DNA of 64,000 nt, taken from the NCBI GenBank assembly GCA_030063045.1, contig JAQSEB010000066.1, positions 248,001 to 312,000 on the forward strand, given 5' to 3'. A model generated the notes under the pieces. The model was not told where the DNA came from. It saw only the letters and a list, made by a program, of their open reading frames with translations, and searched no databases. This document shows positions 33,195-45,933 of the stretch, piece by piece (the first letter of the stretch is position 1; each line of letters starts with the position of its first letter). Position numbers and translations under genes: made by a program. This DNA comes from Pratylenchus scribneri (taxonomy: Eukaryota > Nematoda > Chromadorea > Rhabditida > Pratylenchidae).

Positions 33195-33781
33195 TGAAAA
33201 ATGTTATTTAGATTGAAAAGTTTGCAATTTTAATTTAAAATTTTGTTTAAAAAATGATGAATTAATTTACGCATAAAATCATTTGAATTTATCTAAAATT
33301 TTGTTGAATAATCAACCATTTTGAAGGTCATAAAATTTGGCTAAAACGAAGTTTTTTGGAAATAATGTCAACAATATCTCAAATTTAAAATGTTTTTTTA
33401 TATTTACTTTTTGATCCTATGCTTGAAAATTTCATGTTTTCAAATGGGTAAAACGAATTGAAGGAAGACAGGAAGAAGACATTTCCGCCTTAATGGATAA
33501 TTCTTACCATTTATTTATTCAGACCCTGAATCCATTTTACCATAATTTGTCTAATACACAACATTAACAAATTCAACAGCAAAACATTTGTTCTCTATAA
33601 TTGAATTATTTATTTTATTCAAATCAATTTGTCAATATAATAAATGATTACAAAAAATGATAAAATTTATTGAATATAAAAAATTAAAAATTTTTTAAAA
33701 AATATTATAAAATTGGAATGATATATTCGTCAACAAATTTCTGCACGTTTTAAATACTTTCACATTCAAATCATCTCATCA

Positions 33782-35866
33782 TCATTCAAAAATGCGTCGA
33801 AATATGCGTCGAATGGGTGCACAAGCACATATCTGGTTACAAATTCGTTTGATTCGGCCAAGCATTCCTTCGGATGCGAAAACATAAAGTCTATTGCCAG
33901 ATCCATTGCAATCATGATAAAGAGACCCGTTCACATTGCATTCAACGAAGAATTTGAGTTTCATAAACTGAATATTTCTTTTTTAAATTAATTAATTAAT
34001 TTTGATTTTTGTTAAATTTGCTTAAATTCATTTTTTTAAATATTTATAATTTCATTAATCAGGGTGTCTAAAATACCGCGCAAAAGCGGCATTTGCCGCA
34101 TTTTCGACCCTCTCGCCGCATTTTTACTTTTGCCTTAATTTCCCGCATTTTTAAAATATGGTGAAATTAGCATAAAATGTGCAAATTTTCATTTTATGGG
34201 GCAATTTTTTACTAAAAATTTTGCTGCGAGGCCATTTTTTTAAAATTAAGAATTGCAAAAAAATAAAAATTATAGGAAAAATTTTTTTAAATGAATTTTT
34301 ATCTAATTTTAAGAATATTTTTTTTTTAAATGCCGCATTTTTGCCTCATTTTTAGTGTTCTATGGCTTCATGCCGCATTTTCGTTCAGACCATTTAGACA
34401 CCCTTATTGAAATGTATTCTATTTGAAAATTTTAACTTTGTATTATTATCTTTTTATTTTTATAACTAAGTATACATAGAAAGAATATCCATAATATAAT
34501 AATTAATTTTAAAATTACCCGACTGGTATTCTTTGGTACCACAATGTCAAAAGAGTAAATGATACATTGATCATCATTCTTCTTCGTGAATGTTGCGTTT
34601 TCCGTTTTAAAAGTGCCGGATGCGAAATTAATATCTTCATCACTTGCTTCCATACAACATTTATAGTGAACGCTGACAATTACATTCGCCGATTCGTCAA
34701 AAGATGCTACCAATGAAGATCGCCTTGGTTCAGATTGAAAATGAGTTTGGGATAGATCCAGTTGCTGGACGGAACCTCTGTGCAAAAAATACTGTGGCAT
34801 TCTGACCTGTTAGTTATTATAAGGTATTAAAATTGAACGGTTTGTTGTGATTTGTGCTCTCAAATTAATTTTATTTGGAGTCAAATATATGTTAGGGGGG
34901 CTCCCCATGATTGAAATTTGAAATTAAACATCTTACAGAAGAGGGCATTAAAAATTTGAGATGTTTCATTTGACTTAATGCTTAATCAGAATCAGAACCT
35001 ATGGCGACTGGCCAGAATTTATGCAAATTATCGCCCATTAAATCAAAATCACGCATCGTATAATTTGCGATTTTAGTAGATGCTGAGAATATTTTTATAA
35101 TTATTATGTAGATTGGATGCCAACAATTTTGATTTAAATTCGTTTTACTTATTCGGTAGATATCTAGATATTATATTTAGAAAAAATCTTATATTATTTA
35201 CCTTTACAGTCCCATTGAGGCGAGGATTTGTTCCATTGAAAATGTCTGCACGTTCCAGTGAAACAATTTCTCTGCTTGAAACCACTCTTCTTGTTGCATC
35301 CATCCACGGATCAATGAACTGTTTGACCCAAGTGGATTCATTCTCCTTGAAAATAATTTATAATTTTAAAATGTTTTTTTTTAAAAATTCTGTTGTTATA
35401 AAATTTTTCCTTTATATATTCAATAAAGGATTTAAATTGGCCAAATTTCCTGCCGAATTAGACATTTATTAATCAATTTTGTCAATTGTCACTCCCCAAA
35501 AATTTTATGTCCATCCCCAATTCCCAATGCCCATTATTATCTATTTTTAAAATATTTTTCACTAAAAAAGCGTTTAGTTAAACAAATTTAATTTTCGGCA
35601 TACATAAAAAATTGATATTACTAGTATGTATACAAATTTACTTTTCTACTTATGTGCCATTTTTCTTTATTGAACATAAAAAATATATTTACAGCGAAAC
35701 GCTTGCGCAAAATTGGGAGGCAGATGGCAGAAAATTTATGCGACACAAACACCAAACTGAGGACAAGCTCTTCGTTTGGCACAAACAAAATGATGTCGAG
35801 AATAGTTTCGGTAGGTAATTGGATGACAAATTGGACGTCACATTTTGTTGCATTTTTCAATGCCAT
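33782..35866 (-). CDS. F-box-domain protein (multi-exon, partly resolved)
   Basis: Exon 1 (35866-35642) encodes an F-box: LPTETILDIILFVPNEELV then SLVFVSHKFSAIC. F-boxes recruit substrates to SCF ubiquitin ligases through Skp1. Further minus-strand coding blocks with splice sites: 35355-35212 (WVKQFIDPWMDATRRVVSSR, then LERADIFNGTNPRL), possibly 35070-34985 (RDFDLMGDNLHKFWPVAIG), 34805-34505 (QSEPRRSSLVASFDE, KCCMEASDEDINF, ending NTSR) and 33967-33782 (FMKLKFFVECNVNGS, a basic tail, stop). The third block and two phases are not settled, so the exact protein is uncertain. Plant-parasitic nematodes have expanded F-box families with variable C-termini. A hAT-like element lies in the last intron. 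Confidence 0.6.
34060..34403. mobile_element. hAT-like element in an F-box gene intron
   Basis: Ends CAGGGTGTCTAAA and TTTAGACACCCT are inverted copies, and several GCCGCATTTT blocks lie inside. No clear 8-bp target duplication (TCATTAAT against TATTGAAA), so it is old or imprecise. Confidence 0.55.
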
Positions 35867-37010
35867 TTGTCGCGGTATCTTGCCAAATTTGTTGAGGAAA
35901 AGATTGGGAAGCGCCGATATTCAGCATAGAGCCGACGAATTTATATTAGACTCAAGTTTAAAGCAAGGAATTTTGTTTAGAAAATTCAAAAAGCATCATT
36001 GTAGTAGAAATAGGTAATTATGTTGAGAATGAATGTTTATTTCTTTTCTTCCCGAAGAATGTTTAGTGAATGAACGATGCTAGCATAAATGAGGACAGCA
36101 GTTAAAGCTTTTTCCACTCTCGAAGGGAAGTCTATTCTAGCTAGATATTGGGCCCACCAATAAATACCTCAATCAATAGTGGCATTTATGAGAGAGCCAA
36201 AAACCTACTATAGTGTCGCTGTTATGTGCTGGCAATGGTGTCTGCCTTTGTGGTTTTGTGTACCCATACAACAAAGAGGTCGAGAGAGAAAGACAACTCT
36301 GAAGCTGGAGGAACGAGAATGAACAATGAAGAATATGAAAAAATTAAAAACAAATTTTATCTTATTATAGTGAAAAACCAAATGCCATCGACGACAAATA
36401 TATAGAAATTTATTTATAAAATAAGAATTAGGGATTTTTTCATTTTTTTTCAATGGATGGTGGATTTTGAATATTGGGCATTTAGAACTTTGGAATTTTG
36501 AACATTGGGAATTATGCACATTGTAAATAACATATAGGCGCCGGCAAAGTATTCAACACTAACAGGCAGTCCCTAATGGGACCGAAACCGAAACTTCTCA
36601 TTTCTTTAATTATACAATTCATAATTCATTCATTTAAATTCTTAAACGTATTTTCTGCCATTAATCATTCGTTTCAGAGGTGGAATCGAAATTGCGATTT
36701 GCGGTTGCGAATTGCGATTACGGGAATTGCGCATTTTAAGGCAAATCAAAATATAATAATATTTAAGAAAAATCTTTTAAGAATATGGCAGATGCCATAA
36801 AAATAAGGTTTTAGCAAAGGTAAATGCAGAACCTTTTAGAATTAGTGGACAAAAATAATTGTTTTTAGGGAGAATATACTAGCTTCGAAATTGTATGGGA
36901 AAAATCGCTCGGAGTACTCTTTTTTTATAATTATATATTACTTATTTATTTATAATATTAGTATATTTTTAAAGGATTAAAAATTAAGAAAATTTTACTA
37001 ACCTGATATT
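35867..37010. other. Intergenic, no gene recognised
   Basis: Open frames here (for example 36208-36519 and 36576-36800) have no domain or splice support. Nothing else seen, apart from a possible short exon near 36850-36905 discussed with the next feature. Confidence 0.4.
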
Positions 37011-37555
37011 CGAGCATTCGATACATTCGATCAAAAAATAAGGCAACTATGATGGCAGCAACCGAATTCATGTCAGATAAAAAACAGTAAACAATGGCCA
37101 TAAGCTGGAAATTTTTTTTGCATTATATTAAAAAACCAATTAAATTTTTTCTTATTAAGCAGTTTATTATTTTTTGCATTATGGAATTTTTATATAAAAT
37201 TTGATTAATAAATTAAATATAGCTATGTAAAATATGTAGTTATAATTATCTGTCATAAAAAATGAATTGAAATGAATTTTTTAATAAATTTCAACATAAA
37301 AATAATTTTCAATTAAGAAAGTAAAACTTTTACCGTTCCCATAATCTCTTCGCGAACAGGAGAATATTTAAATTGTAGAACTTCTAATGGTCGCACGATT
37401 GTCCAAATAACTAGGAATGTGAAATAACATCCACTTGGGATAAAGAAATTCCATTTATTAAATTGGGTTTGAGAAGTTTGATTGCAGTAGTTCTGCATAA
37501 TAAATTCCATTTGAGAAGAAGATAGATTTGAGATATTCAGCAAATTAGAACCCAT
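36850..37555 (-). CDS. Putative multi-pass membrane receptor, 5' part only
   Basis: Exon 1 (37555-about 37335) starts MGSNLLNISNLSSSQ with glycosylation-type N-x-S/T sites, then a helix (GCYFTFLVIWTIV) and RPLEVLQFKYSPVREEIM. Exon 2 (about 37107-37003) follows a good acceptor and encodes CFLSDMNSVAAIIVALFF and DRMYRMLEYQ, like a helix 3 end. A third short block (YSERFFPYNFEASIFS, about 36910-36860) may follow. Later exons are not found. It looks like a serpentine receptor fragment of unknown class. Confidence 0.35.
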
Positions 37556-38590
37556 TTTAGATGATTGAATTAAAATTTATTAAGGCTGGAATAATAAAAT
37601 ACAATAATTTTTCAGTTAAAAAATAATCTATGTTGGTTTTGTTAATAGGTAATTTAAAAAAAATTAATTTCTCATATAATAATTAATATCTATTTTTAAT
37701 AGATTTAATTATTTGAATAAATAAATAATAATTAAATTTATTTTTTAATAAAATAAAAATTTTTATTTCAAGTAATTTTTGGATTTAGAATCTATAGGTC
37801 AAATGGAAGGCTTTAAGGAAAGGATAAAATAAAAACGAAATTTTTAATTCTTCAATGTAATTCGCAATGAAATGCTATTTGTCAATAAAGTACAAAAGAA
37901 ACAGGATTTCACACTCTATTATTTCCTTATTGTGTTTTTATTCGCACATCTGTGTTTGGCTTTAGGCCGTAGAGCATGCCAAATGTTTCGATCACTTTTC
38001 GATTTCATTATTTTCTTTCAGTAAAATGGGATTCACCATTTCTCAATACAATGCAGCCCATTATTTCTCCCATTGTCCATTGAAAAGATGTATTCGCTTT
38101 TCTTTAATGTCCGTATCTACATATTTTCTTTATTTGAATTTTCAAAACAAAGAACAAGCGAACAAGCCATTGTTGGTACCTTTTGCCAACATTTTCCTTC
38201 TCCATCAACCTTGCATATGCTAAATAAATTGATGAGTCAGCAGGAAAGGAAGTCAGTATCTTTCTAAAAAATGTATTATGGAAATAAAAAATTTTTAATG
38301 AAATTTCGGTACTTATCCTTTATGTCATAAATGACATTTTCTAGGGTAATTTTCAATGCTTAATACGAATCTAACTTTTATTTTAGCGTTAAGACTTGAT
38401 TCACATGAGTTACCTGAATGTGAAACTTGAAAAAGTGAAGGTTCCCCCCCCCCCCATGGTTAGAACAGGATAAAAGTGTCAAAAAATTTTGTAACCAAAT
38501 TATCGCTCAATCGACGCGTCTCGATGAGCCAAACACGAATCTATCACTAGTTTGCATAAAATTCAAAATTACAAAGTTATGGCCATTATA

Positions 38591-38860
38591 AATGCTGCTA
38601 AATGATGAAAAATGGCTTTAAGATTGAAAAGTTTGCATTGTCAATTTAAAATTTTGTTGATGATTCATTTGAATTTATTCAAAACTTTGTTAAATTATCC
38701 ACATTTTTAAGATCATAAAAGTTGGCTAAAACAAAATTTTTATGGCAATAATGTCAAAATCTCATAAAATATTTTTTTATACTTATTTTTTCATCATAAT
38801 TTTATTATTTAGAATTTACCGATTTTTGACCTTAAACTTGAAAATATTTAAATTTTCTAA
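38591..38860 (+). pseudogene. Duplicated 3' end of an Srt gene
   Basis: AATGCTGCTAAA...ATGATGAAAAATG and the following about 250 bp match the last codons and 3' flank of the Srt gene at 33168-33440 (shared: GATTGAAAAGTTTGCA, CATTTGAATTTAT, AAAATTTTTATGGCAATAATGTCAA). The rest of the receptor is absent, so this is a fragment of a lost tandem copy. Confidence 0.55.
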
Positions 38861-39543
38861 TAAAAATTGTATCCTCATTCATTTTGCTTGTCAATCTGTA
38901 TAGATTGAGCTTTATAAAATGGCCAATTAAAAATTTTCACCAAAAATGCCCATTTCAATAATAATCAGGATGGCATAATATTCTGAAATATCGTTGAATC
39001 CGATTATCGCAATCCAAATCAACACATCTTATTATCGTTATGCAATCGCCCGACTATTTTGCTTTTGGCGAAAATCACAAATTGATCCAAATTAAAAAGA
39101 AAAAAGAAAAAAAAAGAATTCATAATCCCTAAGTTTGATTAACATATAATTTAAAATTTTATTACAGCCTATGCAAATTAAAATAAATAAAGCTTATTTG
39201 TGAGGTGAATTGGAGCGAATTATAGTTTATAATCACCCATACATCCGGCCTATGCAAATTTAAATAAATAAAGCTAGGAGAAATGGTGCCCCATTTACTG
39301 ACGAAAGACGAATCTCAAATGCTATTATTTGTTCATAATATGAAAAAAAAATTATATGTCTGAATTGGATTAATAAATTATAATAAAGATCACAAATAAA
39401 ATTATTCAACCAATCGTAACTTTAATTTGGGCAATGGGCAATATAAAAAGGGATTGAAATTACCAATTTTATCATCAAATTCACCAAAAATAACCTTTTT
39501 ATTTCTTCGCCTTTTCTAAAAGTCAATTTTCCGCTTATTTAAT

Positions 39544-40965
39544 ATGGCAATTGGTCGTCTTGTGCTTCTCCTCATTTTTTGCCATTTCCTTTCACTCAGC
39601 CACCAAGATTGTCCAAAAGGGTACACCTATATTCAAAGTGAGTCTCACAATTAGTGATATTTTCTTTATAAAAAGCCAATGGGCCATGAAATTGGTAATC
39701 AGTAATACATTGTTCTGAGCTGTACGAACCCCTCAAAATCATTCATAAAAATTTGGGGCATACATCAGGGGTCCGATCAAAAAATTTTCAAAATAAGACA
39801 AATTACATCAAAAAATAAGATTTTGTAGTCAAAAATAAGATTTTTACAAAAGTGCCTTTAAAATAAATTAAAATAAATTTATTCATATATAAAATTATTT
39901 AAATATCATATTTTTCATCTCCCATAATCTATTTTGGATTTAATTTTTTACTCCTTAAAGAAAAAATTTTAATCAAAAAATGGCACTGCAAAGAGAAAAT
40001 TTAACCAAAAATAGCCGTGCAGCGAAAAATGTAATAATTTTTAAGGAAAAAAAAATGAAATTTTTTGTAAAATCATACAAAATAAGACAATTCACCAAAA
40101 ATAAGGACAGGACAATTCTTACAAATAAGGACAAATCTTATAAATAAGGACGGATCGGACCCCTGGCCTACATATCTTGTGCATCAACTTTTTTTAAACT
40201 CAAACGGGTCAAAGTAGAGCTATAATAAGGAACTAAAAAAATTCCATCTTGGTCTGTTGATACACTAAAGCTGAGTTTACACAAATGGATCCAGCGCTTT
40301 GGAGTTTTCAAGAGTAGAATTTTTGTGTATATTAAAAAAATTTTCTACTTGCCCAAAAAAATTACTTTTTATACCAAAATATAGATAACACTTTACTCTA
40401 TCAGAGAGTGTTATTTTAAAAACTTACCCTTTATTAAAATTTTATATAAGCCTACTCCAACAATTTCGCCGACGCCGACTCCGACAATTATTCCGACGAT
40501 TTGTCGTCGGTTTCGGCGACGACAAAATCGTCGGAATCAGTATTATAAAATTTATTCTTGTCGTCAGAAAATTTATAAAATTATATTCTTTGATAGAGTA
40601 AAGTTTCCTCTATCTTTTGGTATAAAAATAATTATTTTTGTCAAGTAGAAAAAATTTTTTTTAATGTACAAAAAAATCCTACTCCTGAAAACTCCGAGCG
40701 TCGAATCCATTTGTGTAAACTCAGCTTAAAACCTCAAAATCGAGGATGAGTTCTAACTAATGAAAGAAATACAGTAAACCCATACCATAAAAAATTAGTA
40801 ATTTATTTTATAGGCTGTGGTGGGTCATATTGCCAACCATGGAATGAATGCATCAATGGGAATTGTTGCAGTAAAAATGGAGGGTCCAGGGCCAAGCGTT
40901 TTGCTGCTGCTGAAGCTGACCAACAAGTCGAGGGCGAGGCAAATGGATTGGAGGTGAAAAAGTAG
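39544..40965 (+). CDS. Small secreted cysteine-rich peptide (2 exons)
   Basis: Exons 39544-39638 and 40814-40965 join in phase to 81 residues. A signal peptide (MAIGRLVLLLIFCHFLSLSH) is followed by a mature part with six cysteines: DCPKGYTYIQ, SCGGSYCQPWNECI, NGNCC. An Ala/Glu-rich tail follows, with a basic AKR that could be a processing site. Each exon alone is too short to be noticed. The 1.2-kb intron holds two complete foldback-type elements. I do not recognise a named family. Such peptides in nematodes include effectors and antimicrobial peptides, but the role here is unknown. Confidence 0.65.
39766..40165. mobile_element. hAT-like element in the peptide gene intron
   Basis: Ends CAGGGGTCCGATC and GATCGGACCCCTG, 400 bp, flanked by GCATACAT (39758-39765) and GCCTACAT (40166-40173), a 7-of-8 match. 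Internal AAAATAAG steps. No coding capacity. Confidence 0.75.
40268..40727. mobile_element. Foldback element in the peptide gene intron
   Basis: Ends AAGCTGAGTTTACACAAATG and its reverse complement. The arms run inward through TTGGTATAAAAA and GATAGAGTAAAG to a GC-richer core of CGACGA repeats (40465-40550). 460 bp, no gene. Confidence 0.75.
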
Positions 40966-42026
40966 ATGAATGGAAGAAAGATGGGCACAATGGCAAAACA
41001 ACAAAATGAAGATGGAATAAAAATGAGAATAAATGCCTTTTTTGATTATTAAAGTTGCCGAAATTGACAAAATCCCTTATTTAAATTGAAACACAAAAAC
41101 ATTGTTAAATTTCCAAAGGATGATTTGAATTAAAAAGTTGCTGATATTTTCCCTTCGCAAATCCACGTAATATAATTCATACTCATCAACCATCGGTTCA
41201 GTCAAATTTGTGCTCAAATGCATTTGGGGAAGGGGAATGGTGGCTTTCCTTTCCCATATTATACCATTTATGTTAGAAAAATGAGGTTAGGCAAATAAGC
41301 CCATCCAAATAAACCAGAGTCATGCGCAGTTCAAATGGGACCGACACAATTATTTATCACGAAAAAATATAATTCCCTCAATTATGTCCAATGAATTGGT
41401 GTCTCGAAGACTCGAATCGCTTTAACCTCAAACAAAATATGGTAACCGTGTTATGATATGCATTGATATTATATGATATTATATCATTAGAACATTTTCG
41501 AGAACAACTTTAGAAAATTTTATAAATTTTCTACCCCCGCTGAAGCTATTTCTTTCCTTTTCAATGCTCCTCCAACATAATCAATTGTAACATTTCCCTG
41601 ACAGATGAGCCCAATAACTTTGCAATGCATTAATCCCCAACTTTTGGTAATTGGTCAAAAATTGCTCATGGAATATGGACAAAAATCAGTGGAATAAAAA
41701 TAATTAATAAAATGAAGAAAAATAAATTAAAAAAATGCATAACCGAGCAATAATTTTCTATTAATGTTTTTTATTTTAAAACGTAATTTTTCGGTGGAAA
41801 ATACGAATGTAATAAAATCATTGAAAAATTTATTGCCTTTGATTTAATAAAATGAATAACACCTGCCATTTACACAAGAAATAAATTAAATAAAAACAGC
41901 AATATCTTAATTAAATTTGTGTGGTTTTTAGTATTATATATGACTCATAATTATTGGAAAAATTACGGAATTATATTTTTTTTAAATAATCAATATTTTC
42001 GAATAAATATTAAAATTATATCTCTC
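40966..42026. other. Intergenic, 3' side of receptor 3
   Basis: AT-rich. The part near 41840-41990 resembles the 3' modules that follow the other receptors (AATAAAATGAA... then CACCTGCC). No gene seen. Confidence 0.4.
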
Positions 42027-43207
42027 TCATGTTTGAATTGACAGTGGTATTGGCGCAATTTGTTGTTGTGATTTGCGATAGAAGAGTCGAACGATTGCAT
42101 TACGATATGGCGTGTTGATTAAGATAGTGATGATTGGATTTAATATTGGTGTTATATAAACAAAAATGATTCCGATTTGTTGCAATTGACTCAGTTTCTC
42201 TTTATTGTCCATTCCAATTCCGGATAAAAAGAAGATTGCATAGAAAATCATAATAAAACAGAAAGTTAAAAAAGGGAATGCCGCCTTAATTTAAAATTAA
42301 ATAAATTCATATAAATAATTAAAATTTACTAACCAAAAGTGTCAATGTCCTCGTCAATTGTTTGTTCAATTTGTGTGTCATTTCGCTAAATCCACCATAA
42401 ATATTGACGAATTTGATTATGCGCCAACGAAGAATAATTATTATTGAATAAAAAATAATCAAAGCTAAAATTAACCATGACCAGAAATATCGAATAAACT
42501 TTAATAATTTCTGAAAATTCCAAATATTTCGATAAAATTTATTTATTTGGTCCTACCTTATCGACAATAACGTAGCAACTTTCTTCGACCATATTTATGG
42601 ATTTTAAATATTCTAATTCTTCTGGTCGGCAATGCAAAATACTCTCATGAAATTTGGCCAATAATATTGAAATAAAAATAATATTTAAAATAAGAAGCAA
42701 AAAGACAAATTGTAAATAGCGAAATAGGCTAATTTGGGTATTTCTGTAAATATGTGAATGATTAATTATTATAATTATTTTTAATTCAAACCGATTAAAT
42801 AGGAAATATCTGTAAATAAATTGAAAAACAATTAGCATTATATCGAAGCCATATAGAAAAGTATTAATGTAGGTAAGGACGAATAGACCAAATGGCCCAA
42901 AAAGATGATAAAAATCAACTGAAAAATAACTACAATAGATTCCAAAAACCATATTATCATCACTGATAGGCAACTATAAATTGAATTTTTTTTTATATTT
43001 TGAATTATCCAATTAAACCTGAATTCCAATGATTTCATGCAATAGAAAGACGATGTCAAAAATGCAGGTTTGAAGCAGAATTCGACTGTATTTGAGCATT
43101 TCCTTTGGAGTTTTCACCAAAATCAGCCAAATTACCAACAAATTAAGGAGGATTCCAATTGGAGGACAAATTAGTGTGAATAATTTGATAAATAATATCA
43201 AATCCAT
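42027..43207 (-). CDS. Srd-like chemoreceptor, intact (receptor 3)
   Basis: Exons 43207-43019, 42973-42792, 42743-42557, 42510-42334 and 42284-42027 join in phase to 330 residues. Helices 1-2 are in exon 1 (ICPPIGILLNLLVIWLILV, KTPKEMLKYSRILL), helix 3 in exon 2 (FYHLFGPFGLFVL, FLYGFDIMLIVFQ), helices 4-5 in exons 3-4 (IILRWRIIKFVNIYGGF) and helices 6-7 in exon 5 (PILNPIITILINTPYRNAI). An in-frame ATG at 43228 could extend it by seven residues, but paralogues begin at MDL. Likely a ciliary chemosensory receptor. Exons 1-3 and intron 1 are almost identical to receptor 6. Confidence 0.85.
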
Positions 43208-43370
43208 TTTACTGAAATTTTTATTCATATATCATTATGAAAGAATTTCTTTGCCAATAAATCCAAATTACATTTACCTTTAATAAAACGAAAAAGTATC
43301 TGCCTTTTTCAGTAAAATTATTAATAAATAATAAATCACATCAATAAATTCTCCTTTATAATAAATACGC

Positions 43371-43376
43371 CAGGTG
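43371..43376. promoter_or_regulatory. E-box CAGGTG upstream of receptor 3
   Basis: Read on the gene's strand it is TTTCACCTGG, followed by a TTATAAAGG TATA-like block, 164 bp before the start codon. Conserved with receptors 2, 4 and 5. Confidence 0.55.
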
Positions 43377-43749
43377 AAATTATTTCAGCTAAAATCAGGC
43401 GGAACTAAAAATATTGTTTTGTGACATCAAAAAAATAATTAATTAAAAAAAGGTCATCAAAAAATGGACAAGAAGATTGGATTTTTTTTCATTTATGATT
43501 ATGAATGGAATGAATTATTGAAAATTTACATTTCCCCATGATTTAATAAAATCTAAAAAGCACTTACCCTCTCTTCCCTTTTTAAAAGAGCAAAATTAAC
43601 TTAAATAAATTTTACAGCAAAATTAATTATTTAACTTCATTAAATTTGTGTAGTCTTTTTAGCATTTATTAAACATAATTTATCGGAAAAATTATGGAAC
43701 CTAGTATAAAAAAAACAAATTTTTTAAAAGAAATTAAAATTATATTTCT

Positions 43750-44164
43750 CTTCATGTTTAAGCTGGCCCAATTTGGGCTTTGCGCCAAAAGAAGAATATT
43801 CGGGCGATGGCTTTACGATAAAGTGTGTTGTTTAGTTCTGATTTTAATTCTGATTTTATTCTGATTCTGACTTAAGTTCTGATTTTTAGTTGTAATTTTA
43901 TTCTGAAATCAAAATTTAAATTATTTGCACCATTTTAGGAATTGTCCTGGCACCTAATTAATTATTGAATGCAACCTCAATTCCAATGATTTCTTGTAAG
44001 ATAAATAAAAGGTCAAAAATGCAGGTTTGAAGCAGAATTCGTCTGTATTTGAGCATTTCCTTTGGTGTTTTCACCAAAATTAGCCAAATTGCCAAAAAAT
44101 TTAAGACGATTCCAATTGGAGGACAAAATAGTGCGAATGATTTGATGAAAAATATCAAATCCAT
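43750..44164 (-). pseudogene. Srd-like receptor 4 remnant (exons 2-4 deleted)
   Basis: Exon 1 (44164-43966) is open (MDLIFFIKSFALFCPPIG, KTPKEMLKYRRILLQ). The end of exon 5 survives at 43760-43835 (minus-strand TLYRKAIARIFFFWRKAQIG, then stop). Between them only about 100 bp of TTCTGATTTTAATTCTG simple repeat remains. This is an internal deletion, not a functional gene. Confidence 0.7.
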
Positions 44165-44276
44165 TTTCAGCAAAAAATTTTTTATTGAAATTACATTTGC
44201 CTATAATAAAATGAAAAAGCTGCCTCTCAGTAAAACAGTTAATAAATTACATCAATAAATTTTCCTTATAATAAGC

Positions 44277-44282
44277 CAGGTG
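44277..44282. promoter_or_regulatory. E-box CAGGTG upstream of receptor 4 remnant
   Basis: The same ATAAGCCAGGTGAAATTATT block, 113 bp before the start. The promoter outlived the gene. Confidence 0.5.
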
Positions 44283-44468
44283 AAATTATTTCAGTTAAAA
44301 AAGCCGAAAGATTAATTAAATCAAATAATTCTTATAGTAAAATTTATTATATTAATCTACAGAAATTTGTTTATTCATTTGGCATTTATTACTCATAATT
44401 TATGAAAATTGGAAAATTAGTGGATTTATCATTTATTTAAAAATTAAAATGTCGAATGAAAATTAAAA

Positions 44469-45933
44469 TTATATCTCCTTCAGATTTGAGTTGACATTGG
44501 CATAATTTGTTGCTGAGGTTGGGATTTTTGCCAGAAAATTCGAATGATTGAATTCCGATAGGGTGAATTGATTATGATGGTGATAATGGCATTCAATGTA
44601 GGGGTTAAATAAATAAAAATTATTTGAAACATTTCCAATCTTTCTATATTTTGTTTTCCAATTCCAGAGAGAAGAAATATCGACATTAAAATCATTGTAC
44701 ATAATTGAATAAAAGGAAGTGCAGCCTGAAAAAATAAAATTATTATAAATATAAATTTTTACCAAGAATGTTAATGTCCGCGACAATTGTTTGTTTAACT
44801 TTCTTGTCATTTCACTAAACCCACCAAACGTATTGATGAATCGAATTATGCGCCAACGAAGAATAATTATTATTGAATAAAAAATAATCATCACAAAAAT
44901 TAACCATGAATAAAAATATCGAATAAACACTATTAATTTCTTTAAAAAATTGTGTTAGAGGGAAATCTTAGAATTTAAATAAGCTGTTGTAGCAAAATGG
45001 ATATCGGATTCATGATTAGCGTCTAAAATTAAATACAAAACATTTATTTAAATGTTTAAAATAATTTTTTCCAAAAATTTAGAGATATAAGCAAAAAAAG
45101 TTATTTTTTCTTCTATATGCATAATATCTGATATACAATACATATATATAATGTGAATATGAATAGGTAGGTACTAGGTATAGTGGATTGGTAGTGGGAT
45201 GTGGGATAGGCATAATGTGGAATCTGGATCTGGATCTGGAGCGCAATAAAAATGTTTTATTTAACCCTACCTCATCGACAATAACGACGCAACTTTGTTC
45301 GAACATGTTTATCGATTTTAAATATTCAATATCTTCAGGTCGGCAATGCAAAATACTGTCATAAAATTTGGCCAAAAATATTGACATAAAAATAATATTT
45401 AAAAGAATGGGCAAAATGAGAAATGGTATGTAGCGAAATAGGCTAATTTGTGTATTCCTGTAAAAATATTTATGATTAATTATTGTAATTATTTTTAATT
45501 CGAACCGATTAAAAAGGAAATATCTGTAAATAAATTGAAAAACAATTAGCATTATATCGAAGACATATAGAAAAGTATTAATGTAAGAGAGAAACATGAG
45601 ACCAAATGGCCCAAAAAGATTGTAGAATTCAACCGCAAAATAACCATAATAAATTCCAAGAAAAATAATATTTTCATCACGGATAATTATCTATAAATTT
45701 AATATATTTTTTTTATTATTAACTAATTAGATTAAGCAACCAACATCAATCCCAATGATTTGTTGTGAGAGAAAAAAGAGATCAAAAATGCAGTTTTGAA
45801 GCAGAATTTGACTGTATTTGAGCATTTCTTTTGGAGTTTTCGCCAAAATTAGCCAAATTACTAATAAATTAAGGAAGATTCCAATAAGTGGACAAATTCT
45901 TGAAAACAGTTGGAGAAAAAGTAACAAATCCAT
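44469..45933 (-). CDS. Srd-like chemoreceptor (receptor 5)
   Basis: Five exons, approximately 45933-45740, 45690-45508, 45460-45270, 44940-44765 and 44728-44469. Exon 1 begins MDLLLFLQLFSRICPLIGI. Exon 2 has FYNLFGPFGLMFL and GYFAVE, with no frameshift. Exon 3 has ILHCRPEDIEYLKSINM and CVVIVDE, exon 4 has LRWRIIRFINTFGGF and NKQLSRTLTFL, and exon 5 has YLTPTLNAIITIIINSPYRN. Intron 3 is longer than in its relatives and contains a GGATCT microsatellite near 45213-45240. All parts are open, and the protein should be about 330 residues. Chemosensory role by family. Confidence 0.78.

Noticed and set aside
35652..36017. Plus-strand open frame over the F-box exon
   Set aside because: Shadow of the minus-strand F-box coding sequence.
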